64,000 nucleotides of DNA from Rhyacophila brunnea (taxonomy: Eukaryota > Arthropoda > Insecta > Trichoptera > Rhyacophilidae). Numbering within the stretch: the first letter of the stretch is position 1; each line of letters opens with the position of its first letter. Both the position numbers and the translations under genes were made by a program. The notes under the pieces were generated by a model. The model worked only from the letters and a program-made list of their open reading frames with translations, ran no database searches and was not told where the DNA came from. Below are positions 10,822 through 22,380 of the stretch, piece after piece. The DNA lies in the NCBI GenBank assembly GCA_022495005.1, contig JAGYXB010000196.1, positions 1,798,001-1,862,000 on the forward strand, read 5' to 3'.

Positions 10822-11400
10822 TATTTTTTTTTTTTTATTATTATTATTTATTAAAGAAACAAACAGTTACATATTGATTACAAAAATTTCAAAATATAAT
10901 AATGAAAAGTTATTGCAACCAGCAAAGTTTCCATGTATACATTATGATATAGTTAAGCCTAGCAAGAAAGAAAGAATAACATAAATATAAATAAATTACA
11001 TAAGAAAATTACATGAGAAAAATGAGGAAGAATAATGAATAAATAAATTATATACAAAAAAAAGTAACATAAAATATATATATATATATATATATTTATA
11101 CAAAATTTTGGAGATAGCGCGTTTAAATGAAACAGGTGAATTATTAAAAGGATCAACGGTGGAGAAATACATAATTATTATAATTTTAAGAAGAGCGCCG
11201 AATAAAAGAGTTTTGTGCATAATTAGAACCGCTACGACTGATATGGTACAAAGTTTGGTTTCGCGTAAATCTTGATGAACAAAGGAAACCCACCCTTTGG
11301 AGTAGGTTTGGCGAGTCAACAAACCCATTGATAATTTTAAAAAGAAAATATTGATCAGAAATAGAACGTCGACTTTCCAAATATGCTACCATAAAAGTTG
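10822..11400 (-). pseudogene. 5'-truncated jockey/CR1-type LINE, ORF2 C-terminus with A/T-rich tail
   Basis: Minus-strand translation of 11392-11186 reads YFLFKIINGFVDSPNLLQRV, then TRNQTLYHI, then NYAQNSFIRR. This is the C-terminal signature of jockey/CR1-type reverse transcriptases (an N-G-x-x-D-S-P-x-L-L block followed by N-Y-x-x-N-S-x-x-R). Downstream on the same strand is an AT-rich 3' UTR containing a (TA)n microsatellite (11078-11094), ending in a poly(A)/(TAA) tail (T-rich 10824-10850 on plus). No target duplication was recognised. Only the last part of the element is present. Confidence 0.7.
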
Positions 11401-11472
11401 CAGTGGTCGAAATAGAATTAGATAAATCATAATAACAGTAAGCTTTAAAATATAAATTTATATATATACTTA

Positions 11473-11879
11473 CGGTAGAATCTCGATATAACGGATTGCG
11501 GATGAGAGGGTGTCCGTTAAAGCTGAAAGTCCGTTATATAAAAACATAAAAAATATCCTGTCAATTCTTCTTCTGATGATAATATATCCAGACACATCCA
11601 TTGTGAAGTGACGTTAATGTTCGATGTCGACGGGCTTGCTTTCGGGAACCCTGCTTTGACAAAAGAAAGTTTTGTTTGCACTTTTCAAGTCTCCTGTTTT
11701 TTTTATAATTATCTCTCTAAAATTACAAAAATGCGTGTAATATAGCTAAATTTTGTTATCTCTGACAAACAGTCAATAATAATGTTATTATACATTATTA
11801 GGATGTTTTAACAATTTTCACATTTGACCGGATATTTTGACCCTTATATCCTTAAGTCCGTTATATCGAGGTTCTGCTG
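11473..11879. mobile_element. Family-G pogo/Tigger-type MITE, 407 bp
   Basis: Ends are CGGTAGAATCTCGATATAAC and GTTATATCGAGGTTCTGCTG, inverted repeats flanked by TA (11471-11472 and 11880-11881). TA target sites with AGTAGAACCTCGATATA-like termini are the hallmark of pogo/Tigger MITEs. Relatives in this window are at 59768-60009 and 58944-59030. No transposase remains inside. Confidence 0.85.
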
Positions 11880-11994
11880 TACTATAAAACATTTATAGTT
11901 TGTCCGGTATTCAAAGAGTTCAAAACTGCAGGCTCTAGAGCGCAGAATTTTTGCTGAAGATTCCCTTGCCAAAATTTGGATCAACGCTGGAAAA

Positions 11995-12103
11995 ATGAAA
12001 CAAATTTGTAGTTTAATTCAAGAGATATTATCAAATATATTATCAAAGTTTAGTGTCCATTATTTATGTCGGATCTTAACAGCCCACCTCACCCTTCGCC
12101 ACT
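11995..12103. mobile_element. hAT-1 right-end fragment
   Basis: Contains AAGTTTAGTGTCCATTATTT then GGATCTTAACAGCCCACC and ends CCCTTCGCCACT, matching the right terminus of hAT-1. The left part is missing. Confidence 0.6.
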
Positions 12104-12189
12104 TTATCAACATGTTGAGGCCTCTCTATGCTATTTTATCAATGACATTATTAATGGACAATGCACTCAATACAGTAGCTAGCAAGTAA

Positions 12190-12505
12190 ATCGCACATAG
12201 CGACATTCTCACATGCATAGGTAGACGTCACGCAATTTCCATTATGCGATATCACGCATCGGGAATTTATAGTAATATCACCTTTATTGTAATGGCGTTA
12301 GAACAGTGTTTCTTGTGTCAATGTTCATTTGAGCGAACCCGTTTGAACCGAACCATTCGGCAGACCCGACAAAAAGCATTAGGAATTTATAGCAATATCA
12401 TCTTTATTGTAATGGCGTTAGAACAGATTATGCCATTCGGCAGACCCGACATAAAAATGAGTGTCATTTTTTTTTCCAGATGCTTCGTCCATATTAATGT
12501 TATTG
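12190..12505. mobile_element. Family-A fragment with an internal duplication
   Basis: Right end CTTCGTCCATATTAATGTTATTG matches the family-A terminus at 32474. Inside, a unit reading GAATTTATAG, TTTATTGTAATGGCGTTAGAACAG and CATTCGGCAGACCCGAC occurs twice, about 121 bp apart (from about 12259 and 12380). The left terminus is missing. Confidence 0.65.
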
Positions 12506-12955
12506 TATTTTATACATATTCGTCCTATTATTATTATTGAATTAGCTCATTTTCATATTCTCTATTGAATCATCCCTACAATAATAAAATTAAACTACAT
12601 TTTTGCAACTGGTTTATATCAGAATTGAATAAAGTATAAATATATTAGGACAATAATATATTATTACGCATGGCAATGTTTTTTTAACATGAATCACCCA
12701 CACATCACTCATAAATTAAAACTTCTTATTAGCTAATTGGTGCGCCATAAAACCAACCTCAGACCAATATTGAATTAAGAGACATAAGGGGCGTTTGGTT
12801 AATATAAAAAAGCATAATTAAATAAATTATATTTCGTAAATTCGTATTGACATCAACAAGATATTTGCTGGCAATAGTAATAAATATCAATGTATATTTC
12901 TCAATGAATGTTATAATTTATTAAGCGTGTTTGTTATGAATGGTTTGAGGTGTAT
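12506..12955. other. Unassigned AT-rich sequence
   Basis: No feature could be supported here. Confidence 0.35.
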
Positions 12956-12964
12956 ATGGCGCCG

Positions 12965-13285
12965 TGCTACTTACGTCAAAATAAATATTCTAGGAATATA
13001 ATACTGAGTAATAGAGTTCGCAAAAAACCTCAAATAGAAATGAGCTGGCACATAGCTCGAAGAAGGGACAATCGCAGGACAAATTTAATCATCCAGTGGT
13101 ATCCGAGACGTACAAAACGTCTGCAAAGTAGACAGAGAGGCCGCTGGATCGATGAAATGATAAAGTTCTGCGGAAGTACGCGGCAACGCAACGCACAGGA
13201 CCGAGAGAAGTGGAATCAGCTTGGAGAGGCCTTCATCCAGCGGTGGATAGATTTAGGCTTATAATGATGATGATGATGATGATAC
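12965..13285 (+). pseudogene. 5'-truncated RTE-type LINE, ORF2 C-terminus with a TGA-repeat tail
   Basis: Translation of 13030-13262 reads SWHIARRRDNRRTNLIIQWY, then a basic R-G-R-W-I-D-E segment, then AQDREKWNQLGEAFIQRW, ending at TAA 13261-13263. This is the closing segment of endonuclease-reverse transcriptases of RTE-type LINEs (W-x-x-H-I-A-R-R ... R-W-x-D-x-I ... Q-D-R-x-x-W). It is followed at once by a (TGA/GAT)n microsatellite (13264-13282), a usual 3' end of such elements. The upstream part is missing. Confidence 0.75.
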
Positions 13286-13289
13286 TGAG

Positions 13290-13810
13290 AAGGGTCTTCG
13301 GATAGAACCGGATTTATCATAGGGCAAAGTACACATGACATTAACTAGTAAAGCACTCGAGGTCTAAAACACTAAATTTGAAAATTTATGAAATCACAAA
13401 TCAACATCTGCGAATGGTTTGCAGGATTTTTTATACACCTACATATTATATTGATATAATATGAATTAAGTATTACTCTTCAATAATATCCAAACCACGT
13501 AATCACTATTAGATTTAGAGCTCTCACAGACGGGATTCCGGTGTCGAGCCACCGAAGAATCCAGCCACTCTACACTGCAGTGGCTATGGCAGCCACTGAA
13601 TTCATATTGCACCATCACAAATAAACTGCCACAAGTGCAAAATTATATGATTTGAGTTAATTATTACGTTTAATCGCTTCACCCCGGAACATTTAATTAC
13701 TATTTAAATACCACGTTTATATAACATGCTAATTATATATAATGGCCACCAAATGAGGATACAACAGCTGTGCTGTCAGCGCTGTAAGGATTAGTAGTCT
13801 ATCATTCATA
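13290..13810. other. Unassigned AT-rich sequence
   Basis: No supported gene. A short locally GC-richer patch lies at 13525-13600. Confidence 0.35.
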
Positions 13811-14656
13811 GTAGGGGAAGTGTGTTCAAAATGGCACAGTGGGGAAAAATAAACTTTTGCTCTACTGGCGAAATGGTGCAGTCTAACATGATGCAACTAG
13901 CTGAGTAACAATGCATGACCCTTCTTTTAAATATTCAGCCATATTGAGTTTACTCAAAACAGCCGTACAAGAAGATACAGTGGAAAGATTTGTGAACCAA
14001 ACGAATATTTTTGCAGCTTGTCGACAAAAGGTAATATTACATGTATTTTATATTATTAGCCGTTATTAGTGTTCATGTACGATGTAAATTTATCATAATT
14101 ACTGAAGTGTATACTGCATTTTTTTTAACGAATTTGCCAAATTCATTTGATTAGGATAAAATGGCATACATTATGGTAGGCTAAAACGGCATATGTGATT
14201 TATGATTTTATTGTTTTTGAAAGATTATGTTCCGAAATTACCTACGTAAAACTTTGTAAGAGACATGGGATACAATGAAAATAAATCAGGCAGTTTTAGC
14301 TGTGAAAATGAATGGATGAACTTAAAGAAGGCATTTTTTAAATAGAAATAAAACAATAAAAACGGAGATAAACATCTTGGAAGATTTATGACTACTTTTC
14401 CAGTGGAAATTGAATGTCAAAATATGAAATTTTTATTTGATAATATATTTTTGTTTCTATTTTTGACAAATATTTATGTCGTTTGCCATTTTGTACAACC
14501 GGAGGGGTGAAATGATTTTCAACTACACGTTTTTACTTCTTATTTTTAAAGTAGTTTTACTTTAGTCGTGCTCCGTTTTTATAATAAATTATACGTTTTG
14601 ATATTCTTTTTTTCATTAAACTAAACACTATGCCATTTTGTACACCCTTCTCCTAC
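13811..14656. mobile_element. Family-M TIR element, 846 bp, non-coding
   Basis: Left end GTAGGGGAAGTGTGTTCAAA, continuing ATGGCACAGTG, pairs with the right end CACTATGCCATTTTGTACAC, continuing CCTTCTCCTAC, as about 31-bp inverted repeats with a few mismatches. The target duplication is not clear (CATA against CATG at the borders). No long ORF is present. I read it as a non-autonomous DNA element of unknown superfamily. Confidence 0.6.
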
Positions 14657-15267
14657 ATGTACCGAAAATTTCATATCTATAAGTCAAAAGATCGTTCAAT
14701 TTCTAAATATATTTCGAAAACACAGTACAAAAATGTGAAAGGTAAAACCAATTTTGCGTTAGGCGGTTTAATTTAAATGGTGCGGTTTCATTACGATCGT
14801 CTAATTAATAATAATATAATAATAATCACATGTTGGTCGACGAATACAATACTATTATTATTATTACGTATTATTATTACGACGTTGAATCATAAAGAAA
14901 TTACTTGCCGCAATAAACTATGTTCTTTAGTCGATGCAGCTTTAACAAACCATTTATTTTATACAATGCGTATAGAATACGTTGTTTAATAATTATATTA
15001 TATCTAATAGCTTTTTCGCAGGTACCTTTAACTAATATAGATACATACAAATACCAACTAATATATACCTAAAGTAATACTATAACTAACTAAAATATAC
15101 TAAACGTTAATTTATTTAGATTTAGAATAGTTTATATCTACTAATCCGAAATGTCACACTATACCACTTACCGTGATTAAATTAGTTATAAGACCTTAAG
15201 TAGATAAAATGCAGGCTAACGTTCATTTCTAAAAGAACACACGCCCGTTCTATTCAATCATGTATTT
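14657..15267. other. Unassigned AT-rich sequence
   Basis: AT-rich with many ATT/TAA triplets. Nothing supportable. Confidence 0.35.
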
Positions 15268-15275
15268 AGGTATTA

Positions 15276-15851
15276 CAGGAGCGAAGGGTGAAGGTAGGCT
15301 GTTAAGATCCGCCATAATTAGTGCACATTAAACTTTTTTAGTCATACGTATTTGTTTTTATTGAAAAATTTACAGATATTATTGGTTAGATTTTTAAAAT
15401 CAATTAAACCCTGCCTAAACCAAACCATACTAATTTTGGTATATTTTGGGCGTTACGACAAAATTTTGCATACCTTTTCATTCATACTTATTTGTTTTCG
15501 TTGGATTAAGAATAAATATCATTACACATTTTGTTGGTTGTTTTTTTTTTAATTCATTCAGCCTTGTCTAAACCAAACTATAAAAGATTAAAAAAAAATT
15601 ATTCTATCTTTAAAATATTCAAAGTAATGTATGGTTTAATTGCATAATTTTAGATATTTTATAGATAGGTATTTTTTTACTATTATCTATTATGGCTTGG
15701 TTTCGCAGGGTTTAATTGAATTAAAAAAACGAAACAACAGCTTCTGTAAATTGTGGTGTTATTTCAATGAAAAAAATACTAATACCTGATAAAGTTTAGT
15801 GTGCACTATATATAGTGGATCTTAACAGCCTACCTCCACCCTTCGCTACTG
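15276..15851. mobile_element. hAT-1 MITE, complete copy, 576 bp
   Basis: Starts CAGGAGCGAAGGGTGAAGG and ends CCTCCACCCTTCGCTACTG, inverted repeats. An 8-bp target duplication AGGTATTA flanks it exactly (15268-15275 and 15852-15859), which is diagnostic of hAT transposition. The interior has long subterminal inversions (CTGCCTAAACCAAACCAT against ATGGCTTGGTTTCGCAGGG). It is non-coding. Confidence 0.92.
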
Positions 15852-16429
15852 AGGTATTATTATTTGATTTAAATATATATAACGTGGAAAGACACATGAT
15901 TCATGACATGCAACGGCAGGTACCTTCCTACATATTTCATTCAAAAAACACTTTTAGAAAATAAAAGGTTTTTATTTTTTTACTTTTTCCACATTTTATT
16001 TCATAATTTTGATATACAAGCGCTTTTATCCTAGCGTAAATTTTCAATTGAATGACAGTAAAAAATATAGGTACATATTATTGAATAAAAAAAAATTATA
16101 GAGAACGTCGGTTTCGATTGTTTACTTAATACTTTGGACGCGGAAGACGCACACGGTGCGTAATGACCAGGCGGCCGATCGATGTAATTAACGTGCATTT
16201 TAAAGGGGGCAATTAAAATCTCATTATCTCTTCAGCAGCGAAAGCGTTAAATTAATATTAACTTGTTGGTGATATTTGTACTTATTTATATACATTATGA
16301 GATTGCCTAATTTTATCATAGAAAAATTTGCTGTGTTTAAAATTCACCTACCGTATGTTAAAAAAAAGGTTCCCTATCAATGACAAATTTTGTATTATAC
16401 ATTGTAGTGATGAACGCTCGATAAATACA

Positions 16430-16880
16430 AACTTCATTATTCCCATCCTAACCAAATAATAAAAAAATATATTTCCTATCTATAAAATATCCAAAGTTGT
16501 GTACCTATAATTTAATCACATAATTTTAGATATTTTAGATGCCTATTAATATTAATTATGCGTCAATGATAAATTAAAATTTACAAAATAAATAGCGCCG
16601 AGGAGTTCAATGAAAAGACAATAGGTAATTAGACCTGGCTTCAGCAATAAAAATAATTACACGACAAAGTATGGTAAATACATTGAGAGAAAAACTTGTT
16701 AGTATTTATTTCTTTACATACCTACTTGAAGATGCTCGACCAAACTGATCTATTTGATTATAAACTATTGTCAATAATGAATTTCATCAAATCGATCGTA
16801 AGAAATTTTCTCACCAACACCACCATCTGTAAATTGTCGTTTTTATTGAAAACAGAATAATATTAATTTTTTTTTTCAGA
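16430..16880. repeat. Degraded hAT-1-like interior fragments
   Basis: Segments such as CCTATCTATAAAATATCC, TTTAATCACATAATTTTAGA (16470-16545) and CCATCTGTAAATTGTCGTTT (16820-16850) resemble the hAT-1 interior but lack termini. The surrounding 15860-16430 and 16880-17190 hold nothing else that I recognise. Confidence 0.4.
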
Positions 16881-17198
16881 ATCTGGATCAGTATGAAACA
16901 CTGTTTTCATTTAAGCATTTTATTTTGAAGAAATTTCTATTTAGCTAAAAAACATGCCTATTAATATTAATTATGTTTCAATGATAAATTCAATTTCAAT
17001 AATAATAATAGCACACGTGTCGCCGCATCAAAGCGGTCTTTGTATTAATTATTATTATTATTACGTTGGCCGGAGTTTCGACCAAGGCAATGAATAAAAA
17101 AAGGTAATAAAAACCGCGTTTGCAAATAATAATGAGTTCGAGCAGCTTGACATTGTGGCGGGCAAAGGAAAAGTGTGCGATTCTAGTAAACACGAGTA

Positions 17199-17437
17199 TC
17201 TTCCGTCTGAACGCTCCCATTTAGTTATGTGTAAATGCGGAATCTCCGCCACACAGGTGGCTTAAAAAAAGTGCGATACGGGTGTCTTCCGTCTGAACGC
17301 TCCCATTTAGTTATGTGTAAATGCGGAATCTCCGCCACACAGGTGGCTTAAAAAAAGTGCGATACGGGTGTCTTCCGTCTGAACGCTCCCATTTAGTTAT
17401 GTGTAAATGCGGAATCCCGTCTGAAAGAGGGCTTAGT
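17199..17437. repeat. 86-bp tandem repeat (2.5 units) at the end of a Harbinger-like MITE
   Basis: Units begin TCTTCCGTCTGAACGCTCCC at 17199, 17285 and 17371, a period of exactly 86 bp. The first two units are nearly indistinguishable by eye. The third breaks at about 17417 into CCCGTCTGAAAGAGGGCTTA, whose reverse, TAAGCCCTCTTTCAGACGGG, looks like a Harbinger-type terminus next to a TAA target site. The other end of that element was not found. Confidence 0.7.
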
Positions 17438-17439
17438 TG

Positions 17440-18870
17440 ACATATCTAATTGAATCGAATATATTATATTTGTAATGGCAAGTACTAGGTACGTGTTATA
17501 AAATGTATTTTGTGTATATTTTGCCACCCTCCTGAATCCTGCCTCCCGCTTGCTGTGCACCCCCGCTTGGCGCGTCCGTGCGTGAAAGTATAACGTTTTC
17601 GTTAGGTTACCCATTAATCAAGAATGGAAGACATCAATGGGCTCAATTGAGCGGAAGAGAAATGGGGTCAAGATGGTTTTAGGAAAAAAATAGTCTCTGG
17701 CTAAAAGCAATCATGGGGAATTGAGATATGGGTAGCCAAAATCCACATTGGATTGTGCAGCTGGTGATAATCACAATTTTTGTCATGCAAGGTTCGTATA
17801 TTTTATGTTATGGAATCACTCCAGTGCTCGAAATAGAAAAGCTGCGCTCCGGTGCGTTCCAGTTCATTTCGAGCGCTGAACCATTCGTAGTATTGCAAGA
17901 CCGTAAAGTGTATTATTCCTGTATGCCATACCGGTGATAAAATTACGAACAAGTTATCGAAAGCGCGAAATTTAAAAGTAGATCTATACGATCAGCAGAA
18001 TAAATACAGCATAACATTAACTTGATTACGTTTTCGAAACACCTGTTCATAAAAGAATATTAATTTTAAACATGTATATATATTTTTTTTTAAATGATTG
18101 TGGCTATTTCGTTTTTATATTATGAAGTCACGTAAACAATAATATCAATGATACATAACATGAAATAAGTATGTATGTATATGTTATTATAATATAATAA
18201 ATATACCTGACATTATATGCAGAATTCTGTAGTTTCTTTTTGATTTTGTGCTTAATTAGGAAAAAACCTAAAAAAGCTTGTATTTGTTTCCAACAAACAT
18301 AATATCTTTCTGTTCGAGTGAGTCCTTTTCTCTTATATATCAAAATAAAGCAATCAATCAGTCATTTATAATTACTTAATGCAAAACACTATCCGAAGAA
18401 TTTTAAATTCTACCTAGAAAAGCATCCAACTTTGTAGTTTCAATCAAGGTACAATATAATTACTAAGATGGTTTGTAAATAGCTATAAATATTAACAGTT
18501 ATTCAAAATTAGTTATCATGTTCTTGCATCTAATTAATATTTTTTAACTAATTCAGTATTCTTTAAATATGTTAATAACATCTCCATTTGTTTTTGTAGG
18601 TATGTTAATAATGTAGAACTTGCCTACAACTTGCTGTCATTCGAGTGAATGATTTTTTTCAGACATGGTTTTCTGAATTACCTGCGATTTTGATGGAATA
18701 AATTATGATTTTCTTTTGAACATAAGTTGGTACATAATTTTGAAAATACTTCTGAGAAAATATATAACCAATAGAAAAAATCATATACAAAAGCCGATTG
18801 CCAATAGTAACTCAATTTGGAAAGCGCTTCAGAGAGTATTATGAACCATTAGTTATAATGTGTCGCAATT
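17440..18870. other. Mostly unassigned sequence
   Basis: Apart from the 57-bp family-D element below, I see no supported gene. A 69-codon frame at 17728-17937 has a hydrophobic start but no other support. Confidence 0.35.
17822..17878. mobile_element. Family-D micro-MITE, 57 bp
   Basis: CAGTGCTCGAAATAGAA at the left and TTCATTTCGAGCGCTG at the right are inverted repeats. Flanking 8-mers AATCACTC (17814-17821) and AACCATTC (17879-17886) agree at 6 of 8 positions, compatible with an old hAT-type duplication. Related longer copies are at 36672-36889 and 42637-42895. Confidence 0.5.
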
Positions 18871-18879
18871 AAATAGGAT

Positions 18880-19190
18880 ACCTATAGCATTGTGGTCATT
18901 GTGCGTGGGGGCGAATCCCGAGAAACGCATGTTCGATTCCTGCTGGGTGTCGCATTTTTTCAAAAAAAATCTAGTCATGGGTCTCAGGTTCAAATCCTGA
19001 GTCTGGCAAGTATACATATTATTTTTCAATTTGTGTATCAGTCCAGAGTATGGACCTAATAGGTTGAGAAAGTGGCTGACATCCATTTCTCGTAAAAACA
19101 AAATCTGTTAATACAATATGCCCATATAATCTTATTAGGATCGGACATGGCCGAGAGAATAATATATTTTCTCAGAAGTTTTTTCCAAAT
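18880..19190 (+). mobile_element. tRNA-derived SINE (family S), copy 1
   Basis: The head contains two box-B-like motifs, GTTCGATTCC (18930-18940) and GGTTCAAATCC (18988-18998), suggesting a dimeric tRNA-like head. The body carries the family signature CCTAATAGGTTGAG, GTGGCTGACATCCATTTCTC, CTGTTAATAC and AGGATCGGACATGG. The same body occurs at 22490-22620, 26130-26390, 28655-28870 and 38205-38460 (inverted). Confidence 0.7.
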
Positions 19191-19326
19191 AAAATTATGT
19201 ATGTTCAATAAAAATAATCCTAGATATTTATTTTGTCTCTGGCATTGATTAAACAAAAAATATAAGATATACTCGTACCATTGCCCATAGAATAAAGAAT
19301 AAGTCTATGGACTAAAAACCTACCTA

Positions 19327-20612
19327 CGAGGGTAGTCCCAGAAGTACCCGACGTAACAAAGAAAACACAAAAAATTTGGGGAAAAATATTTTTATTTCTC
19401 TACGTAGTCTCCTTTTAGGTCGATACACTTTTCCCAGCGATGTTGAATAACTTCGATACCCTGTTTATAGTGAGAATCGTCGAGCTCCTCAAAATAGCCA
19501 TCAACCGCAGACTCCACCTCTTTATTCTTGGCAAATCTTTTACCACCGACCCATTTTTTCAAGTTTGGAAACAGAAAATAATCAGAGGGGGCTAAATTTG
19601 GTGAATACGGTGCGTGAGGAAGCAATTCGAACTCTAATTTCTTTGATTTTGGCCATCGCGATAACGGATGTGTGAACTGATGAACTTTCCCGATGAAACG
19701 AAACTTTTTTTTTCGCCAAATGCGGTTGTTTTTTCTTGATTTCATCACTTAAATGCTGTAATAAGTTTGCATAATACACGCCATAGATTGTTTTTCCTTT
19801 CTGAAGATAATCAATGAAAATTACCCGACGTACATACCAAAAAACTGACGCCATGACCTTGCCTGCAGATGGAACTGTCTTCGCCTTCTTTGGAGCCGAT
19901 TCTCCCCTTTCAGTCGATTGTTTTGACTGTTTTTTCGTCTCAAGTGTGAAGTGATGGACCCATGTTTCATCCATTGTTATGAATAGACGCAAAAATTCTG
20001 CTTTATTGCTGTGAAACTTCACCAAACACTCGATTGAAACATCCTCACGATGCTGTTTTTGTTCCATTGTGAGTAATCACGGCACCCACCTTGCGCACAG
20101 CTTTCTCATGTCCAAATTTTCAGTCAATGTGAAATATACAGCACTTTTTAAAATGCCTACCATGTCTGCTAGCTCGCGCAATTTCAGTCGACGTTCATCC
20201 AATACCATTTTGTGGATTTTCGTCACCATTTCTGGCGTGGTCACCTCATTTGGTCGACCTTCGTCTTGGCAGCTCGTCCGAGCTCGTTTAAACTCAGCCA
20301 CCCAATATTTTACTGTTGTAAACAATGGAGCAGACATACCCAAAGTAGAATCTAGCGCTGCTTTGATATTGGTTAGACTGAAGCCTTTCAAATGAAAATA
20401 TTGTATCACATAACTATGACCAATTTTTTCCATGTTTACAAATTCACTGAGAGTGTTCAATGTTGATGGCTGACAAATATTTACTGAACAACGTAGCGTC
20501 GTCAGACTTCAAACTTAGGCTTTATAAGGTTGGTAATTTCTATCATGGTCATTATTTTCAAACAACAACTGCTATCTATACGTCAGGTCGGGTACTTCTG
20601 GGACTACCCTAT
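19327..20612 (-). mobile_element. Mariner element, full length, inactive
   Basis: About 1.29 kb with inverted terminal repeats AGGGTAGTCCCAGAAGTACC (left, from 19329) and its complement at the right (to 20610), adjacent to TA dinucleotides. It encodes one transposase on the minus strand, which is broken. It inserted right beside a family-B repeat. Confidence 0.93.
19392..20460 (-). pseudogene. Mariner transposase pseudogene (DD34D type)
   Basis: Starts at ATG 20460. The N-terminal 127 residues carry the paired helix-turn-helix DNA-binding region (TVKYWVAEFKRART; RPNEVTTPEM; LRELADMVGI). A TGA at 20077-20079 interrupts the frame after ARWVP, but the same frame resumes into the catalytic domain: TMDETWVHHF holds the first Asp, and APKKAKTVPSAGKVMASVFW is typical of mariners. 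The second catalytic Asp is lost, with HRESSSVH standing where HxDNAPxH is expected. A frameshift near 19650 then leads to YSPNLAPSDYFLFPNLKKW, with the third Asp, and the end GDYVEK. There are thus three independent lesions. Confidence 0.93.
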
Positions 20613-20645
20613 AATATTGTACAGTGGTCAGTGAGTAAGTATCGT

Positions 20646-20984
20646 TTTTACAACGTTTTTCTTAGCTCGTATTCTTATTTGTCCGGTGGTTCTTTGTCCC
20701 GTACAAATCTTGCAATCGATTTTTAACTAACTTCCCGACTAGCTAGACATTTGAATTTGAGAGTATATCAGAACACGATGCCAATGAATTTTTTAATACT
20801 TTTAGGTTTTGGCCATCTTTACGTAGAATTTAATTCATTTTCAGTTAATTCTGTTTTGTATGAAAAGTTATTTCGACACCATTATTGGTTGCTAAGCGGA
20901 TGGTCATAGCAACTAAATTATTAATATATACGTGCGTTACTATGTAAATCAAAATGACATTTCAGTATTATTTCTATCAATTAA
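20646..20984 (+). repeat. Family-B repeat, copy 2, left part
   Basis: Matches copy 1 (1815-2290, inverted) and copy 3 (22730-23200) through TTAACTAACTTCCCGACTAG and GGTTGCTAAGC...CATAGCAACT. It is cut at 20984 by a 1.3-kb palindrome and resumes at 22286. Confidence 0.7.
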
Positions 20985-22285
20985 GGGGGGACATGCTCGT
21001 CGAAGGTCAAAATTGAGTTTTTATTGTATATTCAAACCATGATCCTGGACACTCCTTAAACGTTGTAGATGATCTATTTATATAATTTTGAAGCCTTATT
21101 ATCCTTTATATTTATTTTAAACATTTTATGACTGCATGAAGTATTTTTGTTACATAAAATAGTATTCTTTTAAACCTCTCGCTCTAATGTTTTAGAATAT
21201 GGTCATATTTCGGTACATAACTGTGCAGTGGTGTTAAGATTTTTTACATGTATTAATTTTTAAACGTATTTATAAAACCATTAGCATAATTTATTACGAG
21301 ATAATTTTTGTAAAATATTCACGATATAAAATTATATTGATAATCTCTGTGATCCCAAATTTGACAAGAATTAGGCATTTTATTATTCAAAAAATCGGCA
21401 AGATTAAAACATTTGAAGATGATTATAAAGATATTTATTATAAGCTGTGTCTTTGACCATTCAAGTGTGATAAACATCTTATGAATAATGATTGCTTTAT
21501 AATAATTATTGACCTAAGAATTAGGTAGTGTTTTTTTTGAAATACGCCATTTCTTTTGTCATTCCCCAGTGGTTAAGCTACAACATACGGCCGTAGCCAT
21601 AAATTAACAAACTATAATTGAAGTAGGGAGTGCGCGTTAACATAATTTTACTCCCTACTTTAATTATAGTTTGTCATTTTATGGCTACGGCCGTATGTTG
21701 TAGCTTAACCACTGGGGAATGACAAAAGAAATGGCGTATTTCAAAAAAACACTACCTTATTCTTAGGTCAATAATTATTATAAAGCAATCAATATTCGTA
21801 AGATGTTTATCAAACTTGAATGGTCAAAGATATAACTTATAATTAGTATCTTTAGAATTATATTCAAATGTGTTAATCTTGCCGATTTTTTGAATAATAA
21901 AATGCCTAATTCTTGTGATCACAGAGATTATCAATATAATTTTTTATCGTAAATATTTTACTAAAATTATCTCGTCATTAATTATACTAATGGTTTTAAA
22001 AATGCGTTTAAAATTAATAAATGTAAAAAATCTTAACACCACTGCACAGTTATGTACCGAAATATGACTATATTCTAAAACATTAGAGCGAGAGGTTTAA
22101 AAGAATACTATTTTATGTAACAAAAATACTTGATGCAGTCATCAAATGTTTAAAATAACTATAAAGGTTAATAAGGCTTCAAAATTATAAAAATAGATTA
22201 TCTACAACGTTTAAGGAGTGTCCAGGATCATGGTTTGAAAATACAATAAAAACTCAATTTTGACCTTCGACGAGCATGTCCCCCC
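20985..22285. mobile_element. 1.3-kb near-perfect palindrome (foldback element)
   Basis: Left arm 20985-21631 and right arm 21650-22285 are inverted copies around an 18-bp spacer, with only scattered mismatches and small indels. The outer ends are GGGGGGACATGCTCGTCGAA and its complement. It interrupts a family-B repeat (TCTATCAA before, TGTCAAGTTTATATG after), so it is a discrete insertion. I see no clear target duplication (TTAA at left, GCTAGC at right) and no ORF. Confidence 0.85.
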
Positions 22286-22380
22286 GCTAGCATGTCAAGT
22301 TTATATGATTCAACAGAAAATTTAAAAACGTTGTATATAAAAAGTTCTTTTTATCTTGTAATTATTTTTAAATAAGGTCT
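22286..22380 (+). repeat. Family-B repeat, copy 2, right part
   Basis: TGTCAAGTTTATATGATTCA and the following bases continue the family-B sequence that stops at 20984. The uninterrupted copy 3 shows the same sequence at about 23113-23200. Confidence 0.7.

Noticed and set aside
17199..17417. CRISPR-like array
   Set aside because: Whole 86-bp units are repeated without unique spacers, and the genome is eukaryotic.
17728..17937. 69-codon frame with a hydrophobic N-terminus that could be a first exon
   Set aside because: It runs through a family-D micro-MITE; no convincing donor, promoter or second exon was found.
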